This document shows positions 22,816 through 31,811 of a DNA stretch of 64,000 nt, piece after piece (position 1 is the first letter of the stretch; the number at the start of each line of letters is the position of its first letter). The notes under the pieces were generated by a model that saw only the letters and a list, made by a program, of their open reading frames with translations, was not told the DNA's origin and did no database searches. This DNA comes from Asterella californica. Taxonomy: Eukaryota > Streptophyta > Marchantiopsida > Marchantiales > Aytoniaceae. The DNA lies in the NCBI GenBank assembly GCA_036924285.1, contig JAYKYS010000005.1, positions 6,634,001 through 6,698,000 on the forward strand, written 5' to 3'. A program made the position numbers and the translations under genes.

Positions 22816-24594
22816 GTGGTGCGTTTTGGTGCTAAGGTATTAAGTTCACGGCAGAGAGACTACCCTCAGGTCAAGAGAGAGCTATGGGGAGTAGTTACTG
22901 CGATGAAGAGTGATAAGGAATACTTGATAGGAGCACCTGTGGTTGTGGAGACAGATTGTTTACCTCTCTTGGGAATGATCACTAGCTGTACAACTCCAGA
23001 TATTGCTATGTTGAGGTGGATAGCATATATCAAGTCCTTGAACCTAGAGTTTAGACATATTGCAGGGAAGGACAATCCTGTGGCAGATATGTTATCAAGG
23101 GCTAGGTATTACGATGAAAAAGAAATGATAGATGATCAGGAGGATGTGGGAACAGAGTTCTATTCTAGTGCTCTTGCTAGAAGAGATAGAAGCTGTTTTG
23201 CAGCCTCGTTGGAGTTTTTTGAGGAAACTATGTATGATGGCGAGTGGTTGGATCTTGGGCGCTATTTGAGTTCACTGGAAAGGCAGGAAGGCTTGTCTGA
23301 TGCAGATTTCAAGAGGATCCGTAGAACAGCTTATGGTTACTTTTTACATGGAGGACATCTATGGAAGCGCCCTAAGCTACAAGGAGGTATACCGCAGCGG
23401 GTAGTATGTGACTTGGAATTGCAGCAGAAGCTGATCAAGGAGTTCCATGAGAGTTTATGGGCCGGTCATAGAGGAGTTTGGGCTACATTTGCCAAGATGA
23501 AGGAGAAGTATTGGTGGAAGGGTATGTATAAGGATGTAGTACAGTTTGTTTCATCCTGTATACCCTGCCAGATGTATTCCAACGTACGTCATCGTGATGG
23601 ATTGCATCCTACTTATCCTTTAGCCATTCATTATAAATGGGTAGTTGATCTGGTAACTATGCCGTTTGGGCTTGGACAAATGAGGTATCTAGTCTTGGCT
23701 AGAGAAGATCTATCTAACCAGGTTGAGGGACGTGCCCTGAGGACGAAGACCACTGCTAGTGTCTGTCGCTTTCTACTTGAAGATGTTATTTGTAGGTATG
23801 GGTGTGTGGGAAAGATCACTGCAGATAGGGGTGAGCTGGATGCACAAGAAGCAGTTGAGTTCTTCAAGCGATTGGGAATCAAGTTGGCGTTAACCACTGC
23901 TTACAATCCTGAAGGGAATGGCAAGAGCGAAAGAGGTCATCCGCCAATCATCAAAGCTTTGGTAAAAGCTTGCAAGGGTAAGATCCGTGAATGGCCTAGA
24001 CTGCTACCATTTGCTTTGTGGACAGATCGTACAACTCATAGTACCGTTACAGGTTACATGCCAGCAGAATTGATACTAGGGCAGAAACCTGTGATGCCGA
24101 TTGAGGAGGTTGTGCCTACTTGGAATGTTTTGCCATGGGAAGATGGTAGAAGTACGGAGGATCTTCTTGCATTAAGGATCCAACAGTTAGAACGAAGACC
24201 TGAGGATGTTGCCAAAGCTGTGGAAAGGTTAAAGACTGCTAGAGAGAGAAACAAAGGCAGATTTGATAGAACGCATAGATTACGACCCAAACCAGTTAAG
24301 GAAGGTGATTGGGTGTTAGTCTATGATAGTAGTCTTGATAATCAGCATAGCGCTATCAGAAAGTTTTCCAAGAGATGGTTCGGACCTTATGTGGTGTTAG
24401 AAGTTTATGATAATGCCACAAATTCTTTGAGAGAGTTAGACGGTGCAGTGCTCAAGATACCAGTTGCAGGGAAGAGAATCAAGCTCTTTAGAAGGAGAGG
24501 GGAGGACCAGAACATTGCAGAGCTTACTGAGGATGAAGCTGAAGACTCAATGGAGGTTGAAGATGAATTTGAAGCAGAAGCTGGAGACTCTTGA
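22816..24594 (+). CDS. Element A pol, second part: RNase H and integrase
   Basis: Open for 592 codons in the same register as the RT part. RNase H continues (RQRDYPQVKRELWGVVTAMK, VVVETDCLPLLGMI). Integrase has the HHCC zinc region (FHESLWAGHRGVWATF, then SSCIPCQ at about 23555-23575) and the DDE core: WVVDLVTMP (about 23640), ITADRGELD (about 23815) and GNGKSERGHPPI (about 23925). The C-terminal part has the GPY/F-like KRWFGPYVVLEVYD (about 24380), ending in an acidic tail. No chromodomain or PHD finger is visible. As its nearest start follows the 45-bp insertion it is probably a remnant of the polyprotein rather than a separate gene. Confidence 0.85.
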   Translation: MVRFGAKVLSSRQRDYPQVKRELWGVVTAMKSDKEYLIGAPVVVETDCLPLLGMITSCTTPDIAMLRWIAYIKSLNLEFRHIAGKDNPVADMLSRARYYDEKEMIDDQEDVGTEFYSSALARRDRSCFAASLEFFEETMYDGEWLDLGRYLSSLERQEGLSDADFKRIRRTAYGYFLHGGHLWKRPKLQGGIPQRVVCDLELQQKLIKEFHESLWAGHRGVWATFAKMKEKYWWKGMYKDVVQFVSSCIPCQMYSNVRHRDGLHPTYPLAIHYKWVVDLVTMPFGLGQMRYLVLAREDLSNQVEGRALRTKTTASVCRFLLEDVICRYGCVGKITADRGELDAQEAVEFFKRLGIKLALTTAYNPEGNGKSERGHPPIIKALVKACKGKIREWPRLLPFALWTDRTTHSTVTGYMPAELILGQKPVMPIEEVVPTWNVLPWEDGRSTEDLLALRIQQLERRPEDVAKAVERLKTARERNKGRFDRTHRLRPKPVKEGDWVLVYDSSLDNQHSAIRKFSKRWFGPYVVLEVYDNATNSLRELDGAVLKIPVAGKRIKLFRRRGEDQNIAELTEDEAEDSMEVEDEFEAEAGDS

Positions 24595-24630
24595 TCTGGA
24601 TCTGGCACATACCGGAGGATGTGCAGGTTC

Positions 24631-24642
24631 AGAGGGGGTGGA
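24631..24642 (+). other. Element A polypurine tract
   Basis: AGAGGGGGTGGA immediately before the 3' LTR. The flanking ATACCGGAGGATGTGCAGGTT is nearly the same in H and E, showing a shared 3' end module. Confidence 0.75.
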
Positions 24643-26015
24643 TGTCGCGCTACTTGGCGGCTACATGCTTGACTTCTACTCCGACGCTTAGGTTTAGTAG
24701 TTCTAGAAGTTAGCTCATATTACTTCTAGTCCTTTATGTATATGTTTGACACCTTTGCATGCGGTGTTAACACTATTTTGAGTCTTAGTAGGCTGATAGT
24801 ATGTTAGTTATCTTGTTCAAGCATTTGTGCGCTTGTACAAGTGACTTCTTACTTGTCTATGACGTTCAATGTACATAACTTAGGGTTTCCATGCTGATAG
24901 GGGTTTGAGCTCATGGGTTGTACTTACTTGTCGCCCATGCACGCTTTCTAGCTAATTTAAGTTATTTTTCGGGGCTATGTGTCATTTTAGGTAGTTTAAG
25001 TTTTACGCTGGCACTCTAGGGGGCTTGACGTGGTAGCTTATGAGTGTAGATAAGTTACCAGGTAGTTTAAGGCACAAAAGGACAGTCAAGTGGAGCTATG
25101 AACTCCCATTGGTCCATTTTTGTCTTTTGTAAAACTCTAAGTTTAGAAACAGAGCTCTAGAGGAGAGTTCGAGCAATTGGTGAGGTATCTTCGAAATCTG
25201 AGAACACAGGAAAAGAGAGCTCGTCGTGCCAAGCACTGTCAGTGAAATTTTTGCTCGATTTGGATCAATAAACAAGGAGTTATGCCCAATTGAAGTTCGG
25301 ATTGTGCCAAAACTGCGTCACTTTTGTTGATTTTGGGGTTTTCGGTGCCAATTGCAGCAGAATTGAGGAAATCACTTCAAAACTTCGTGGTTGCGTTCAC
25401 TGTCAGGAGGGCTACGACTGTCCAAAAAGTTTTGAATCATTTGAGTAATTGAGTAATTCAGGGCGGCCGCTGAAGCAAAGGGGGTCTGAAAAGCTCTTAA
25501 TCTAGAGCAGCGACTTTAGAGAAGGAGATCTGGAGTTCTACAAACATTCAGGAGTCCCAACTTCACAGGGATGTTCAGCATCCTGTAGACTTCAAATATT
25601 GTGAGAAGATTTGAAATTCATCGAGCCAATTCTTTGTTCTATGTCTGAATAGCTGTCTAGGTACCAGAAATTGCCATAATTCTCTTATTCAGAACTTTTC
25701 TGTTCATATCTCCGTGTCAGAATTTGATCTCAGGTTGAAACTTCGTCTGTGAGTTCAGTAGTACCTCATTTGCATGTAGGGGAAGTTTAGACGTCTAAAC
25801 CTTCATAGTTTTCCTCTCTTTGAGTGTCAAAGTTCACCGCTTAAGCCTATTACTACCAGTGAGACCTAAATTTCGCTTTTTGAGCATATCAGAGGATCCT
25901 ACACTCCTGTGTGAGTGTTTATAGCTCCTGTTGTGACCTGAAAGCCAACCTCTTGAGTAAACAACCACAGCCAGAAGCCCAGCGCTTTCCTAGGTAGACG
26001 GATCACACTCCGACA
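24643..26015 (+). repeat. Element A 3' LTR (1373 bp)
   Basis: Near-identical partner of 17255-18627, same length, followed by CCGC and the interrupted RT codons of D. Confidence 0.95.
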
Positions 26016-26774
26016 CCGCTCAAACACATCCCGTAAGTGTCTCTCGTGCTCCTCCACTGTAGCACTATAGACTAAGATGTCGTCAATATAACATCTGACA
26101 AAATCCAATCCTGCTAGGATTCTGTCCATCACCCTTTGGAACTCAGCAGGGGCGTTCTTCAACCCAAATGGTAAGAACCGCCACTGATACAAACAATCCT
26201 TGCCGTGAGAGTCAATTCCCCAGAATGCTGTCTTGGACTTATCTTCTTCTCTCACTGGCAACTGATGATACCCTGCTCGAAGATCCAAAGTACTGAAGAC
26301 CTTCACATGCCCCACTGCATCAAAGATCTCCTCAGGTGTCGGCATGGCATACTTATCGGACTTCGTATGCCGATTGATAGGACGATAGTCCCCACACATC
26401 CGTCTATCTGTGTAGTTGTCATACATATCCTTCTTGGCTGGCATAACTGTGGCAGATGCATACTCTCCATGCGACATCTCCACCAACCCAACCTCCAACT
26501 AGTCTTGAGTCCGACTCTGGATCAAGGCTCTCTCCATGTCACTGTACCTGTAAGGACGTCGAAAGATTGGCGTGTCATTAGCCAAGTCGATCCGTATACC
26601 AGGTCCTTTCAAGGTACCCAAATCCTTCATACTGAAGGCAAAACAATTCCTGTAGCTCTTCAGGAATCTTTGGACTCTTCGTCTCTCCTCTCTTATAAGC
26701 TTGGGTCCAATCTCCGGCTCCCAAGTATCCTTTGTCACCATGCTAGAGGTAGAAGACGAAGTCGTTGACTGCTA
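26016..26774 (-). pseudogene. Element D reverse transcriptase, N-terminal part
   Basis: Minus-strand frame continuing from the methyltransferase. It shows the Ty3-type approach (LIREERRRVQRFLKSYRNCF, IRIDLANDTPIFRRPYRYS), then RT motifs MCGDYRPINRHT, FSTLDLRAGYHQL, QWRFLPFGLKNAPAEFQRVM and the catalytic VRCYIDDILVYS. TAG codons lie at 26772-26774 and 26499-26501. The frame is cut at codon CGG (26016-26018) by element A and resumes at 17250. Confidence 0.9.
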
Positions 26775-26939
26775 TCTTGCAGCCTCTGGAGTAGTTTCCT
26801 TCTGCTCACCACCAACAACCTCCACCGCTACTGTGCGTAAAACTTCTGCAGTTCTAGCTGCAAACTCCACACTCTCTCCTACGACATCCCATGATGTCCA
26901 AGGATGACGAACTCCATGTGCCTCGCCCCCAGTCTTTGC

Positions 26940-27995
26940 CTCCACCGACCCGGTAGGCAAAGAGCTCAAGAGTGTCCGAGCAGTAACACCCGTCGATCGC
27001 ATCCGACGCTGCTCAGCCAATCCAAGGCTAATAATCCATGTCAAGCAATTCAAGTCCATTGCTTGACCCAATACTTGACGACGTGAAGCCTCTGACACCG
27101 AAGCTACTGCCGTTGTACCCGTAGCGAAACCCATCGCTCGCTCTCTCTCATCGGCATTGGGCTCCACCAACTGCCGTAATTGAGCATCCCACACAAGCCC
27201 AGGTCCTCCATCTCTGTAAGCATGTGACGCTGGAAAGCTTACCAAAGTGGATAACGCTACCATGGACCGTCCCACTAGGTTCACCACTGCCATGGGTGAC
27301 CTATCGACGACTCTCATCACTTGAGATCGTCGTCCTGCATCCAAGATGCTATCAACCGTGAGATGTGCTGGTCGTCTCACTCCATCGTGTGCTCGCTTAA
27401 GCACCTCTCTCGGTAACAAGTTCGTCCATCACAACCGTGGACGATGTGCACGAGATCGTACTCTCGCTGCATCCAACAACACTGCTGGTCCAATCCAAGA
27501 CCGCACTTGGTGCATACTCGCCATCATCTGTGTACGAGCATCACCCAACAAAGGAACGTTCTCCAAGATGTACGCTGGAGAATCCACCTGATGCATCTGG
27601 AGATGTCGTAAGATCCGTAACATCTCCCAGAACATCCTAGATCGCGGGTCATGTAAATCCTGACCTCTCACAGCATGCGTGTGACCTTGACATGGCCATC
27701 CAGCTATCACCAAGTGAATGGTGCCCACCAACGTAAGATCCTGCGTCCTCAGCAGCGAAATATCCAACGGTAGTGCTTGCTGGTATCCTCTAACAGCTGA
27801 TATGGGCAACAACTCAGGATATCTCTGCACCAAACGTGCCACATGTCGCAATGAGATGCGTCTCACAGTCTCATCTCTCTCCACATACAAGTATCGCTGT
27901 ACTTGTATACCTGCTTGCAATACCGCAGCCAAATCTGTGCTGATCCCTCCAAACAGCTCCAGCACACATACACCCTCCTCTGGATACTGTCACAC
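26940..27995 (-). pseudogene. Cytosine-5 DNA methyltransferase domain (DNMT3-like) in element D pol
   Basis: All main C5-methyltransferase motifs are present in order between protease and RT: motif I VLELFGGISTDLAAVLQAG (SAM binding, about 27970-27911), followed by GIQVQRYLYVER. Motif IV is VIAGWPCQGH, with catalytic Cys at 27690-27692; motif VI is AYILENVP; motif VIII is VRSRAHRPR. A target-recognition stretch comes next, then motif IX EPNADERERAMGF and motif X VLGQAMDLNCL. GIQVxRYxxxE and AHRxR..WxNL resemble animal and plant DNMT3, although PCQ is more like DNMT1/CMT (DNMT3 has PCN). TGA at 27429-27431 falls next to motif VIII and TGA at 27990-27992 just before motif I; both are single-base lesions in an otherwise open frame. 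An active version would methylate cytosines, perhaps its own DNA copy or its insertion region. No reader domain is attached to it directly. Confidence 0.88.
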
Positions 27996-28830
27996 AATGG
28001 GAGTCGTATCCAATGGTGATAAGGTCACAGGGCCAGTAGCAGGAACAACCCTTTGTTCCTCTACTGGTGGTATAAAGGCTTCACTCCAAGCTTGCTGCAC
28101 CAACTGATCAGCATACTGCTGCAACTCTCCACTCGAACTCCAGAGTGGAACATCCAAGGCAGATGGTACTAACGTAGACATGCTAGGCATGTCCTCCACC
28201 TCCTCAAAGACCGGAGTATCCTCCGCATGGGCATTGCCCTCCAACAACTCGCTCGGCCAAGTGATGACTGAACTGAACCCTGCAACGGATGCCATCGTCC
28301 TTGGTGTAGGCTCCGTCGTCCCAACTCTAGCACTGAACCGCACTGGTAAGCGGCTCACTCGTCCCTCACCGGACTGCCAACCTGGTCTGTAAGATGCTGT
28401 CTCTGCCCAATAGTCGATCACGAACCTCATAGGATACAACACAACACCTCCCACCAATACATCATAAGACTCTACGGCTGTAACGACGGCCTTGGTCCTC
28501 ACCATAGAGCCATCCGTGGGGTGATCTGGTCGAACTCTCACCGTCAACATCTCACGTGTCATGTGTAGAGCCGTACCTCCTGATGCCCCTAGAGATGTCT
28601 GCAACTGGAATGGACATCTCTCTATCTCGGACTTCTTCAGACCCAAACCAATACACGCCGCCTTTCCCAACATCAATGGTTGGGCTCCAGAGTCTAACAA
28701 GACCTTCTGGGTCGATACACTTTCCCTGAAGGTGCCACCAAACAGAAGATACCACTTCTGTTGTCCAACAACACCACACCTGGTACCAAACCAGCACGGT
28801 CAATCGCCGGCCTAGCTGGTAACTCATCTA
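27990..28830 (-). pseudogene. Element D aspartic protease
   Basis: The frame carries VLLDSGAQPLMLGKAAC (about 28703-28650), the retropepsin DSG active site, then a flap-like region and YDVLVGGVVLYPMRFVIDYW (about 28470-28410), the second conserved segment. A linker of about 140 residues leads to TGA at 27990-27992 and the methyltransferase. The N-terminal border is unclear because the upstream linker frame (29287-28694) is in another register; the two overlap around 28700-28830. Confidence 0.82.
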
Positions 28831-29287
28831 ACCTAGCAGTCGCCGCTTGCCAAGTACCACTGGTAGCTGTCCTGATCCTTGACTCCATGGACATGTCTAC
28901 CGCCTCTTGCTGAACTACTTCAGCACTAGAGGTAACTACATCCTCGCTCTCACTGAGCGTGGCCGCCAACTGGAACACTGGAGCCAAGTTGACTCCCAAT
29001 GCTCTCATATCCGTGGCTGAGAATAGTGGGGCTCGCAAAACTGCTGTAGCCGCCCCCAACATCGAGTTCGACGTTGCATCCACAGACGTCGAGGGTGGAC
29101 TCACATCACACCTACTCTTGGATGTCGATACCTCCAACTCTACTGCACCATCGGCAGGTCGTTTAGGAACCATAGATGTGGTGCTCAACGCCTCCGATAA
29201 CATGAACGATTGAGGAAGCCTGGTCTGTCTACCAACCTCCCCGCGTTGTGGATCCAACTCCATTGACGCACCTCGTGGCTCAGATGC
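28694..29287 (-). pseudogene. Element D Gag-Pol linker frame
   Basis: Open for almost 200 codons in a register different from both gag and protease. Ser/Thr/Ala-rich, no recognised domain. It overlaps the gag stop (29280) and the start of the protease frame, so it is either a transframe region reached by ribosomal frameshifting or a part displaced by indels. Confidence 0.55.
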
Positions 29288-30870
29288 ACGTCACTGCCGC
29301 AAATGCCTCAATCTGCGCCACACCAGCCATGAAGTCGAAGTCACTTCCGTCTCCTCCATAAGACGTGGAAGCCTCTGTTCCACCTGATCTCCGCTGGGCC
29401 ATAGCCATACTAGCTATCCTCTGCTCCAACTGCTCAATCCGAGCAGCCATACCTGCTTCGGACGTCGTAGTAGGCGGTGGACCGACCGGTCCTCTCCCAG
29501 GTGCTGGACCTCTACCTCCAGCTCGACCACCACTGCCTCCCTGAGCTCCTCCGCCTCGTCCATGATCAGCCTTCCCTTGCCACAACTCGGGATGGAGATC
29601 AAAACAACGGTCACTACTGTGACCAGGTCGTCTGCAATGCTCACATTGCCTAGGTACTGCTTGAGACGTCCTTGATGTCCCTGACGTCTCATAACTTCTC
29701 CTTTGTGGACAATCCCTCTGCTGATGAGGACCATCACACGTCCAGCAAGGACCCGCTTGCTGCTGACTAGAGAAGGACGGCATGGGCTTCTGCCCACCAG
29801 ATCCTCCAACACCTCCCTGAGATCGTGACTGCTCCGCACGATCCTTACCACCACCACCACCACCACGCTGTTGCGTAGCCTGTGATCCTCGAGAAGAGGT
29901 GGTCGTTCCATGTGGTGTCTCCTTGCTGAACCCAGCAACCACCACCCTCTCCTCCACCATGTTGAGCTCAATCCGCTCAGCCAGACTAAAGACAACCGTC
30001 AACGTCGGAGCGGTATCTCTAAGGAGAGTAGCATCTCTAACTCTCCTACGCAGCTCCCGGTCTAGTATCCCATACCAGAACTGGACTGCCTGTGCTTCCG
30101 TCACCCCTTGGGTAACGCTGATCAACCGCCTCATGCGAGTAAACGCCTCGCGTAGGCTCTCTCCAGTCTTCCGCTGGAACTCCTGCAGACTCCTCAACTT
30201 GTCGGTCCGCACACCTGATAGTTCTTCCTCAAACATTGGAAGAACTGAACCACAGGGTTAAACCATGGTGGTATCCCACTCACACTACCACCTGCTCCAC
30301 TACTTGTGGACGCACCGCTAGTAGTAGGTACTCCGCCACCTGCGGCTGTACCACTGCTACTGGCATCTGAACTCGCAGGTGCTACGCTTCCCGAAACTGC
30401 GCCAGTAGTGATAGAAACGTAGTTGGGAGACCAATGTTGTCTCCACAACTTGATCTCAACATTGTAATCTCGCCTGAACTCATGATAATCGTCCATCGGC
30501 GGTCCCTCCAAGTGCTGGAACAAACCCTTCCACGCCATGAAGGGTGTAAACAGCTGTGGGTTCCGCATCTGCTGCAGATCGCACCAACAGTCGAACTCCT
30601 GGATGAAGTCATCCAGCTCAATGGTACCAACTGTACCCGAGTAACGGCGAGGTCTCTTCGTGACTCCATAGATCTCGTCCATGTCCCACAACAACGGTGT
30701 GGCGACACTAGACTCACCATTAGAGAACGCGCTGTCTGCGTCTGACTCGTCCTCTGGAACAACCGACGGCAATGGTGTAGGTAGTCGGTACCTCACCCCA
30801 CTCCGTGTATACCCACTGTCCGAGAAGTCCCCACCAGAACCTCCCGAGAACTCCGTGATGAGAGAATCCC
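29280..30870 (-). pseudogene. Element D Gag with two zinc knuckles
   Basis: The N-terminal part reads in one register (to about 30240: ELDDFIQEFDCWCDLQQM, FMAWKGLFQHLEG, PPWFNPVVQFFQ) and continues in another from about 30236 (MFEEELSGVRTDKLRSLQEF, TGESLREAFTRMRRLI). This is the usual Ty3 Gag capsid pattern with one frameshift between. Downstream are a Gly/Gln-rich stretch and knuckles CWTCDGPHQQRDC (CX2CX3HX4C, about 29745) and CEHCRRPGHSSDRC (CX2CX4HX4C, about 29640). A GRG-rich tail and a short coiled coil (MAARIEQLEQRIASMAMAQ) end it. The true start codon is not clear. Confidence 0.8.
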
Positions 30871-31295
30871 GCTAACACACTCCCCAACCAGAATCTCGCA
30901 ATTTCCGTCACCACCGTAACCACCACTTGCCTAACCCTGCTCCTACTGAGCTCACCTATCCCCTACTAGGACGGTCAAGGTAAGGGCAACCTGTACCTGC
31001 CATCACCACATGCAGCCTCTCACGGTCTGTTGGTCGTCACTCCAACCGCACCGTGAGAGAGATAAAGGTAGTCTGACTGGTCCGCAACTCCAACCTCACT
31101 ACCGACAGCACACTGGAGTGAACTCACTCCGGAAATCAAGCGCCAACACAAGCAAACACGACGCACAAACAGGAAGCAGAATATGGAAAGGTTCCAACCA
31201 CGAGAAGTCCAAACGATAACCCTCCACACTCAAACATTCACATAAAGAGAAACCCAGCCCCATCCGGACTGACGCCTCCTCGTCGATGACCACAT

Positions 31296-31314
31296 GCACA
31301 ATATATGGTCACCA
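31296..31314 (-). other. Element D primer-binding site
   Basis: The minus strand reads TGGTGACCATATATTGTG, three bases inside a ...TTACGACA terminus (31317). The complement fits a tRNA 3' end (CCA, discriminator, 7-nt acceptor strand, T-stem beginning with C). It differs from the site of A and H. Confidence 0.6.
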
Positions 31315-31316
31315 AC

Positions 31317-31811
31317 TGTCGTAACTGACACTTGAGGTCACTAACTAGATGTCTACACCTCTAGTAGCTCCAAAAACATCCACGTGGTAGCTCTACTAGC
31401 TCACCCAAGACAACTGCCACCAACTGTCTCCATACGCGTCTCTACGGTATAGGCAAACACTACCACAACTATAGCTTACCCCTAATACTGTGGGGTCGCC
31501 CTACCACTCCTCTAGGAACGTACGAGAAGGTCTCCTACTACCTTATACAAGTCCATAAGTACTTGCACGCATCCCTGTAGGACACCAAGAGCTATTAGGC
31601 TAGTGGTAAAGCCAAAGCTAAGACTACAGAGTTAGGAGTCCAGGTCCAGAAATAGTGTTGGGATGGGTGACCAGCTGGTTTTACCCTTCCCACACAACTG
31701 AAGCTTGGATACCTCTCTCACGCACGCCAGCAAGCTGGCTTGCGGCGGGCGCGGGCTCGGGCTCAGGCTCAAGCTCAGCTCCGCTCCGCCTCTGCACTCT
31801 CGCACTCTCGC
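31317..31811 (-). other. Element D 5' terminal region, inner part (next to primer site)
   Basis: Non-coding. The minus-strand end ACGACA abuts the primer site. It has no counterpart in the 3' end of D. It contains the 5S-like sequence (31570-31690) and a GC-rich run with repeated GGCTC/CTCCG units (31740-31800). It continues at 38405 beyond element H. Confidence 0.55.
31570..31690 (+). ncRNA. 5S rRNA-like sequence (degenerate, possible internal Pol III promoter)
   Basis: GGATGGGTGACC at 31661-31672 is the exact box C core of plant 5S genes. Upstream at the right distance are AGTTAGGAGTCC (31630-31641, box A/IE region; plants have AGTTAAGCGTGC) and AGTGTTG before the core. Further upstream ACACCAAGAGCTATTAGGC resembles the 5S start region. 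It is too diverged to be a working ribosomal gene. It may be a 5S-derived promoter carried in a retrotransposon end, as in plant Cassandra elements, or a SINE3-like relic. Confidence 0.45.

Larger units (their letters stand above)
17255..26015 (+). mobile_element. Element A: young Ty3-like LTR retrotransposon inserted in element D RT
   Basis: 8761 bp with 1373-bp LTRs, ends TGTCG...CGACA, and CCGC on both sides (17251-17254, 26016-26019). Excision restores the RT frame of D exactly. It holds a gag-protease frame (18704-21076) and an RT-RNase H-integrase frame in the next register, interrupted by two stops and a 45-bp AT-rich insertion. Its protease has DHGS and its RT has FLDD rather than the usual DSG/DTG and YxDD. 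The LTRs differ at two positions that I could find, so insertion was very recent. Confidence 0.95.

Noticed and set aside
26205..28392. Several plus-strand open frames (for example 26205-26768 and 27718-28107)
   Set aside because: They are antisense shadows of the methyltransferase, RT and protease frames of element D.
14881..28700. Recoding of TGA/TAG in element D pol
   Set aside because: The host genes here use TAG as a normal stop, and conserved Trp positions turned into TGA are better explained by mutation than by a variant code.
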